From assembly GCA_017893485.1 (NCBI GenBank), contig CM030366.1, forward strand, positions 73,785,227 through 73,849,226: a stretch of 64,000 nt of DNA. The letters run 5' to 3'. This document shows positions 58,247 to 64,000 of this stretch, one piece after another (position 1 is the stretch's first letter; every line of letters begins with the position of its first letter). Below the pieces are notes generated by a model that was not told the origin of the DNA, made no database searches, and saw only the letters and a program-made list of their open reading frames with translations. The position numbers and the translations under genes were made by a program. Source of the DNA: Hemerocallis citrina (lineage: Eukaryota > Streptophyta > Magnoliopsida > Asparagales > Asphodelaceae).

Positions 58247-58315
58247 ATATATATATATATATATATATATACATACACACACACACACAAAGTGAATTTT
58301 TTAAACCTTGGTTTA

Positions 58316-58935
58316 TGATATGGCTGAAAATGGGGTTAAATCGGAACCGTCCAGATGGATCACGAATCTTGAGGCACAGGGGTAGGACGGTAATTTCACC
58401 TTCTGACAGGTCTGAAGCGGGTACTGGTTATCTTCCCCGAAGATCCACTTACCCACGAACGGATCCACCTCAATCGGGTACGGGTTTCAACCCGCAGCAA
58501 ACCCAGCTCAGAAGGGATAGAATTAGGGTTTCTGATTCATGTTAATCAACGACCCTGATTCGTGCCTATCCCTTCACCGGGATTTGAGATTACATTCCTA
58601 ATCTGTTCACAGGAAGAATATTCCATATCAGATCATGAGGATTACATTCCTAATCCGTTCCCTAAGGCGCCTATAAATACCCCCCACCCATCTCCATCAA
58701 GAGGTAATCAATCTTTCACCAGTTTTTGCGCTCTTTCATAGTCTGCCAGATTACTGACTTGAGCGTCGGAGGGTGCGTCGCCGGGAACAACCCCGGTGTC
58801 TCGCACTTTTTGCAGGTGCACGGCAGAAACGACGATCGAGGCCCGACGGAACAGGTACACAGGTCTTTCTATTCAGTTTCCCCAAGAATCCACAAGTTCT
58901 ATCTGTGTGCCCCCACACCAAATTTAACGGCAACA
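58316..58935 (+). repeat. 5' LTR of the Tat-lineage element
   Basis: It ends ACGGCAACA directly before the primer site. The start is placed tentatively at TGATATGGCTG. It includes a TATA box at 58672-58679 in GCGCCTATAAATACCCCC and a repeated ATTACATTCCTAATC word. Confidence 0.65.
58672..58679 (+). promoter_or_regulatory. TATA box of the Tat-lineage LTR
   Basis: TATAAATA in a C-rich context about 265 bp before the end of the LTR, a normal spacing for a gypsy promoter. Confidence 0.75.
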
Positions 58936-58938
58936 GAT

Positions 58939-58956
58939 TGGCGCCGTCTGTGGGAA
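58939..58956 (+). other. Primer binding site of the Tat-lineage element
   Basis: TGGCGCCGTCTGTGGGAA, a sequence commonly seen next to the 5' LTR of this lineage. The donor tRNA is not assigned here. Confidence 0.85.
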
Positions 58957-59007
58957 ACTAACGAATAGAGACCTCTCCTCTTCCCGGTGAAGAGGTTTTC
59001 TCCTGCC

Positions 59008-60948
59008 ATGCCGCCTCGCAAAGTTCGGTCGAGAGGGTCCAACCGAGTGCCCAACCCTGACCAGTAAGAAGTCCTTCCTGATCCCGCTCAGCAACAAGGG
59101 CAACTCCCCCCTACCATGGAAGAGCCGCTCCAACGGAACCCTCCACCTCCTGATCCAAAGGGTCCTAACCCCAAGAAACAGCCTCTTCACCAAGAAAACC
59201 TCTCCATCCACAATGCCTCCAGTGCCTCCATGGCCTCCCATCATCCCCGAGCCTCTGGTCGCCACAATGCCCCTCCCAAATGCCCGGAGGATGATGACCT
59301 TTGTCGCCATCTGGATGAAAAGCGGGCTCGGGGGGAAGCCTCCCGCCAGCAAGAGCGATCCCCCCGACACCGAGAGCACAGGAGGTCCCCCGTCCGAAGA
59401 GGGAGAAAGGACTCCCCCGATCACTACCGAAGGAGGCACTCTCCAGTAGGTCGGCAGCAGCCTAGGAACAATGAGGCACCCATCACCCGTGCCGAGTTCC
59501 AACAATTCCAAGCAATGGTACAACAGGCCCTCAACCTCCGTCAGAACCCCAATGAGCCGAGGGCCCCATCCCCTCCTCCGGTCCGGAGCCCTCGCCAACG
59601 GTCCCCTTCTCCTCGACCCGCTCCTACCAATTCCAGGCGCACCCCAAGTCCTCGTCGTTCTCGAAGCTACCATCGCCGCAGCCCTCGCTCCCCCTCATAC
59701 GAAGACGAGTCCCGTGGCTCGGCAGATCACCGTCGGAGAGATGACACCATGAACTGCCGTCTAAACGAGGTGGAAAAGCTCGTGGGACAGATAAACCGAG
59801 AAGAGGAGCTTAGGGGGAGGACCCTACGTCCTAGCCGACTCCCGTTCTCCCAGACCATAGTAGATGCCCCTGTTCCGTTCGGTTTCAAACCTCCCCAGTT
59901 CGAGAACTACACTGGGGAGACCGATCCAGTTGACCACATCGAAAGCTTTAAGACTTTGATGCTCCTCCATCAAGCTTCCGATGCCCTCCTCTGCAAAACA
60001 TTCCCTGCAACTCTCAAAGGCCCAGCTCGAGAATGGTACTCTCGCCTTGCCCCGACGTCGATATTCTCCTTCGAACAGTTCGAAACCCTGTTCATCACCC
60101 ATTTCGTCAGCAGCCGAAGGGCCGAGAAGACCAGCATCTCACTATTGCACCTCCGCCAACAGAAGGGGGAGAAACTGAGGGACTACGTGAAGAGGTTCAC
60201 AGCTGAAGCCAGAACCATCGCGTCCCTCGACCAATCCGTCGCTACCGCGGTGTTCCAATCCAATATCCTCAATTCCAACCTCCGCTCCTCCCTCGCCAAG
60301 AAACCTCCGCACGACTTTTCTGACCTCCTCCTCCGCACTGAAAAGTACATCCGAGCTGAAGAGGCCGAGGAACAGCCCAACTGGGAAGGAACCGCCTCCG
60401 GGTCTAAGAGGAAGGGAACTGAAGAAGAGGGAGCAAAGAAGTTCCAGAAGGATAATGCTGGCCAGCGCCGACCTCCCCCTAGATTTGAAAAGTTTACTCC
60501 CCTCACCACAAACATCTCCGCCATTTTCATGGAAGTCGAAAAAGAAGGGGTCTTACCTCCTGCTCCGAAGATGAACACCCCTGCTAAGAGAAGAGATAGA
60601 GAAAAATGGTGCCGCTATCACCGGGACCATGGGCACGACACCAACGATTGCCGTGCGCTAAGAAACGAGATTGAGGCCCTTATCCAGAGGGGGCAGTTGG
60701 CAAAATTCGTGAGAAAGGACCAAGCCGAGCTTCCTCCCCAGCCTCGGGGGGCTAACAAACGTCCAGAACGAGAAGAGACGCCAGAGTTTGAGGAAGAACG
60801 GGTCCTCCACCTCATCCACGGGGGTCCAATGGGGGGCTCCTCGAACTCTTCTCGGAAAGCTTTTATTAGAGAAGTAAACTCAGTCCGAACCACCCCTCCT
60901 CCCAAAGGCCTCGGAGTGCCCGTCACCTTCTCTGACGAAGATCTCTAG
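59008..60948 (+). pseudogene. gag: gag of the Tat-lineage element
   Basis: The frame starts at ATG 59008 (MPPRKVRSRGS), meets TAA at 59065, is open again and has an ATG at 59116, then continues to TAG at 60946. An Arg/Ser/Pro-rich N-terminal half (to about residue 235) precedes the gag domain (about residues 285-450), with FKPPQFENYTGETDPVDHIE, AREWYSRL and LRDYVKRFTAEA. A zinc-knuckle-like CRYHRDHGHDTNDC begins at 60610. Gag would package the RNA. The TAG at the end stands where gag-pol of this lineage usually reads on. The 249-codon frame on the other strand (58924-59673) is a shadow. Confidence 0.88.
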
Positions 60949-63900
60949 GGTGTCCGTACACCTCATTGTGACGCACTCGTCATCAGCCTTCACATGGCCA
61001 ATTTCAAAGTCGAGAGAATCTTAGTGGATAACGGCAGCTCCGTCAACATCCTCTTTCTCGACGCCTTCAAGGGGCTGAAGCTCTCCCGAGACAGACTCAA
61101 GCCCGCCGGCTACACCCTCCATGGGTTCACGGGAGTGCCGGTGACGATTGAAGGGGTAATCACCCTCGATGTCACGGCCGGCAAAACTCCTACTACCCGC
61201 ACGGAGTCGATGGATTTCATGGTCGTAGATGTCCCAGCGGCCTACAACGTCATTTTGGGTCGGCCCGGCCTAGCCGCCCTTGAAGCCGTCCCTTCTGCCT
61301 ATCATCTCAAAATGAAATTCCCCACTCGGGCTGGAGTGGGAGAAGTAAGGGGCAATCAGGAGCAGGCCCGCAAGTGTTATATGACTTCCACCCTCGGACC
61401 CGTCCTCTCCTTAGAAACACTCGAGATCCCCCAAGATGCTGCTCGGCCAACTTCCGAGCCGGTAGACGAGTTGGAAGAGGTACTCTTCTCGGAGCAGGAG
61501 CCGACCCGCAGGTTCTTTGTCAGCAAGACCCTCCCATCCGCACTATACGCGGATATTGTAAAATGCATCCGAGCCAACCAAGACCTCTTCGCATGGTCAG
61601 CTGCAGACATGCCCGGTATCTCCAAAGAACTCTTGGTCCACCGCCTCAGTGTTGATCCGGGGTCCAAACCGGTCCAGCAGAAGAGGCGCAAGTTCGCTCC
61701 CGAACGTCAGCTCGCTATCAAAGAGGAGGTGGACAAATTGTTGAAAGCCCGGTTCATACAGGAAGTGAATTATCCTGAGTGGTTATCAAACGTAGTAATG
61801 GTGAAAAAGTCCAACGAAACATGGAGAATGTGTATTGATTTCACAGACCTTAACAAGGCCTGCCCTAAAGACCCCTTCCCTCTGCCGAGCATCGACACTC
61901 TGATTGACGCAACCTCGGGACATGAGCTCCTCAGCTTCATGGACGCTTTCTCGGGTTACAATCAGATAAGGATGTTCCCCCCGGATATTCCGAAGACATC
62001 TTTTGTGACCGACCAAGGACTCTACTGCTGCAGGGTCATGCCGTTCGGCCTAAAGAATGCCGGGGCAACATACCAGCGCCTCGTTAACAAGGTATTCCAG
62101 GCACAGATTGGCCGAAACATGGAAGTGTACGTGGATGACATGCTTGTGAAAAGCATCCGAGGCATTGATCACGTGGCCGACCTCCAAGAAGCGTTTGATA
62201 TTTTGAGAAAGCACAATATGAGACTCAACCCGAACAAGTGTGCGTTCGGCGTCTCATCAGGCAAGTTCCTCGGCTTCATGGTTAGCCAACGAGGAATAGA
62301 GGCAAATCCGGAGAAGATCAAGGCCATACTGGACATGGCCCCGCCTAGAAACGTCAAAGAAGTTCAGAGATTGACCGGTCGATTAGCCGCCATTGGGCGC
62401 TTTCTGTCGAAGTCTGGGGAGAAGTGCCTCCCGTTCTTCAAAGACCTCAGGGGGGCTAAGGGATTCGAATGGGGGCAGCAACAACAAGACTCCTTCGACC
62501 AGCTTAAGGCTTACCTCGTCAATCCGCCTCTTCTCAGCAAACCCATACCGGGCGAACCACTCTACCTCTACTTGGCAGCCTCCGAACAGACGCTTAGTGC
62601 GGTCTTAGTCAGAGAAGAAGAAAGAACTCAGAAGCCCATTTACTACGTCAGCAAAGTGCTCCGGGACGCCGAGCTCCGGTACCCGAAAATTGAGAAAATA
62701 GCCTACGCCCTGATAATGGCTGCGAGAAAGCTTCGGCCATACTTCCAGTCCCATTCGATGGTCGTTCTTACCGACCAGCCGCTGAAACAGATCCTTCACA
62801 AGCCAGAGACTTCCGGCCGCCTCATGAAGTGGTCGATCGAGCTGAGCCAACATGATATTACTTATCAGCCTGGGACCGCAATCAAGGCGCAGGCGCTGGC
62901 CGAATTCATAGTTGAAACAACTATCCCCGACTCCGAACAAACAATGAAGGGACCGCCTGTCTGGTCGGTATATGTCGATGGATCCTCTTGCAACGAGGGG
63001 AGCGGGGCAGGAGTCATCCTCGCTGGCCCAGACGACTTTGTCCTCCAATACTCCCTCCGGATAAACTTCAAAGCCTCGAACAACGAAGCCGAATACGAGG
63101 CACTCATAGCCGGCCTTGGGATGGCCCGAAATGCAGGGGCGCGACGCCTGCAGATCTTCAGCGACTCTCAGTTGGTCATCAACTAGGTCCTCGGCGAATA
63201 TGAAGCCCGCAATGACAGGATGGTAAAGTACTTGGCTAAAGTAAAGAGCCTCATGGCGCTCTTCGAGGAGGCCCTCATCCGAAGAATCCCCAGAGAAGAA
63301 AATGCCCAGGCCGATGCCCTGTCCAAATTAGCTTCCTCATCCCTTCAAGGCCTCGAACAAACTGTTCTGATAGAAGTCCTCCTCAAGCCAAGCATAGAGG
63401 ACGAGGCTCTCAACTCCGTCGAAACACTGCCACTCCCCCTCGAAGACAATTGGATGAAGCCCCTCGTCGAGTTTTTAAGAGACGGACTCCTCCCCCGGGA
63501 TCCGAAGGAAGCCCGAAAGATAAGGACCCGAGCCGAGCGATACATATTGGTCGAAGGCGTTCTGTATAAGCGCTCCTTCACCCAGGTGGATGGTCGACCC
63601 TACCTAAGGTGCCTCTCCCCCGGACAAGCCGACTACGCCCTGCAAGAGCTCCATGAGGGCATCGGCGGAGCCCACTCCGGCTCCAGAGCCTTGGCGCGCA
63701 AAGTGTTAAACTACGGGTATTACTGGCCCACTCTCCTACGGGATGCCGAACAACACGTTCGGCAATGCACCTCCTGCCAGAAGTATTCCGACATCCGACG
63801 CCTTCCACAAGCACCACTCTCCTCCCTATCAAGTCCGATCCCCTTCGCAATGTGGGGAATGGATTTACTGGGGCCATTTCCACCGGCCCCCGGACAATTG

Positions 63901-64000
63901 AAGTTCCTAGTCGTGGCAGTCGACTATTTCTCGAAATGGATAGAGGCCGAGCCCCTGGCTACAATTACCGAACATAGAGTTGTTCAATTCTTCTGGAAAA
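60949..64000 (+). pseudogene. pol: pol of the Tat-lineage element: protease, RT, two RNase H domains, integrase (partial)
   Basis: Same frame as gag. The protease has ILVDNGSSVNIL (61018 onward). The RT has WRMCIDFTDLNKACPKDPFP, MPFGLKNAGATYQRL and YVDD at 62128-62139. The first RNase H region has AVLVREEERTQKPIYYVSK. The second RNase H has WSVYVDGSSCNEGSGAG, ASNNEAEYEALIAGL and IFSDSQLVIN, followed by TAG at 63184 in place of a Gln codon. The frame then continues with ADALSKLASSSL and the integrase HHCC finger (about 63640-63785, ending CTSCQK). The first core aspartate is in WGMDLLGPF near 63862. The window ends inside the integrase core. It would make the DNA copy and insert it; the stops make this copy inactive unless read through. 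Confidence 0.9.

Larger units (their letters stand above)
58316..64000 (+). mobile_element. Ty3/gypsy element, Tat lineage, left part (runs off the window)
   Basis: LTR, primer site, gag, protease, RT, RNase H, second RNase H and the start of integrase follow in the standard order for the Tat lineage, which has the extra RNase H. The coding region is one frame from 59008 to 64000 with stops at 59065 (TAA), 60946 (TAG) and 63184 (TAG). It is GC-richer than its surroundings. The left LTR boundary is uncertain because the right LTR lies outside the window. Confidence 0.88.

Noticed and set aside
58924..59673. 249-codon minus-strand frame
   Set aside because: Antisense shadow of the GC-rich gag N-terminus; no known motif and no support beyond being open.
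60946..60948. Programmed readthrough of the TAG between gag and pol
   Set aside because: The following bases do not match known readthrough contexts such as CARYYA, and two other stops break the same frame, so simple nonsense mutation is more likely.

Overview
The window looks like intergenic nuclear DNA from a flowering plant. The evidence is plant-type Ty3/gypsy, Ty1/copia and L1 elements, FAR1-type and MuDR-type Mutator-like transposases, long (TA)n tracts with small inverted-repeat elements in them, and a gene fragment with a plant-type exon/intron border. Nothing bacterial, organellar or viral was seen. Apart from one probable exon at the left edge (430-613, minus), all recognisable coding sequence is mobile-element derived, and most of it is broken.

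Layout. 1-1084: probable first exon of a coiled-coil protein gene that runs off the left edge, then unassigned sequence. 1085-13112: an array of alternating inverted subunits (hairpins), about 1.0 kb net, split by a solo LTR (1595-4548, target duplication GTCAA) and by an 8.0-kb retrotransposon with 3-kb LTRs and only a gag gene (5007-13010, target duplication GTTTT). 13220-14891: another probable solo LTR. 15020-20110: an L1-type LINE whose ORF2 is one frame with three stops. 20104-21460: a fold-back element with telomere-like arms. 21550-27130: hairpin arrays around a decayed FAR1-type MULE transposase gene (22939-25302, minus). Its probable intron 1 holds the inverted counterpart of the 1085-13112 array. 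27164-29341: a cluster of small inverted-repeat elements and (TA)n tracts. 29531-35021: two decayed copia fragments and a gypsy LTR.

35022-55785 is best read as one old Tat-lineage gypsy element on the minus strand. From its 5' end it has an LTR (54908-55785), a PBS, a short leader, a large gag-RT deletion, RNase H and integrase remains (52738-54490), the pol end (49208-49293), a 110-bp tandem array, plus-strand antisense ORF remains, and a 120-bp tandem array. It is split by four solo LTRs of one further family: 49294-52732, 44393-47749, 35091-42646, and 38335-42310 nested inside the third. Each has its own 5-bp target duplication. The fifth member of that family is at 1595-4548.

55786-58246 holds AT-rich and unassigned DNA, a MuDR-type transposase fragment and (TA)n-associated inverted-repeat elements. 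58316-64000 is the left part of a younger Tat-lineage gypsy element (LTR, PBS, gag, protease, RT, two RNase H domains, start of integrase) that reads in a single frame broken by three stop codons. It runs off the right edge.

The genes do not form a pathway. The window is a record of layered insertion followed by removal of internal regions through LTR recombination. The most informative features are the exact target duplications, which give the order of events, and the unexplained palindromic structures: paired GTCGAC sites in the LTRs, the intronic hairpin array, and the triple hairpin at 58088-58196.
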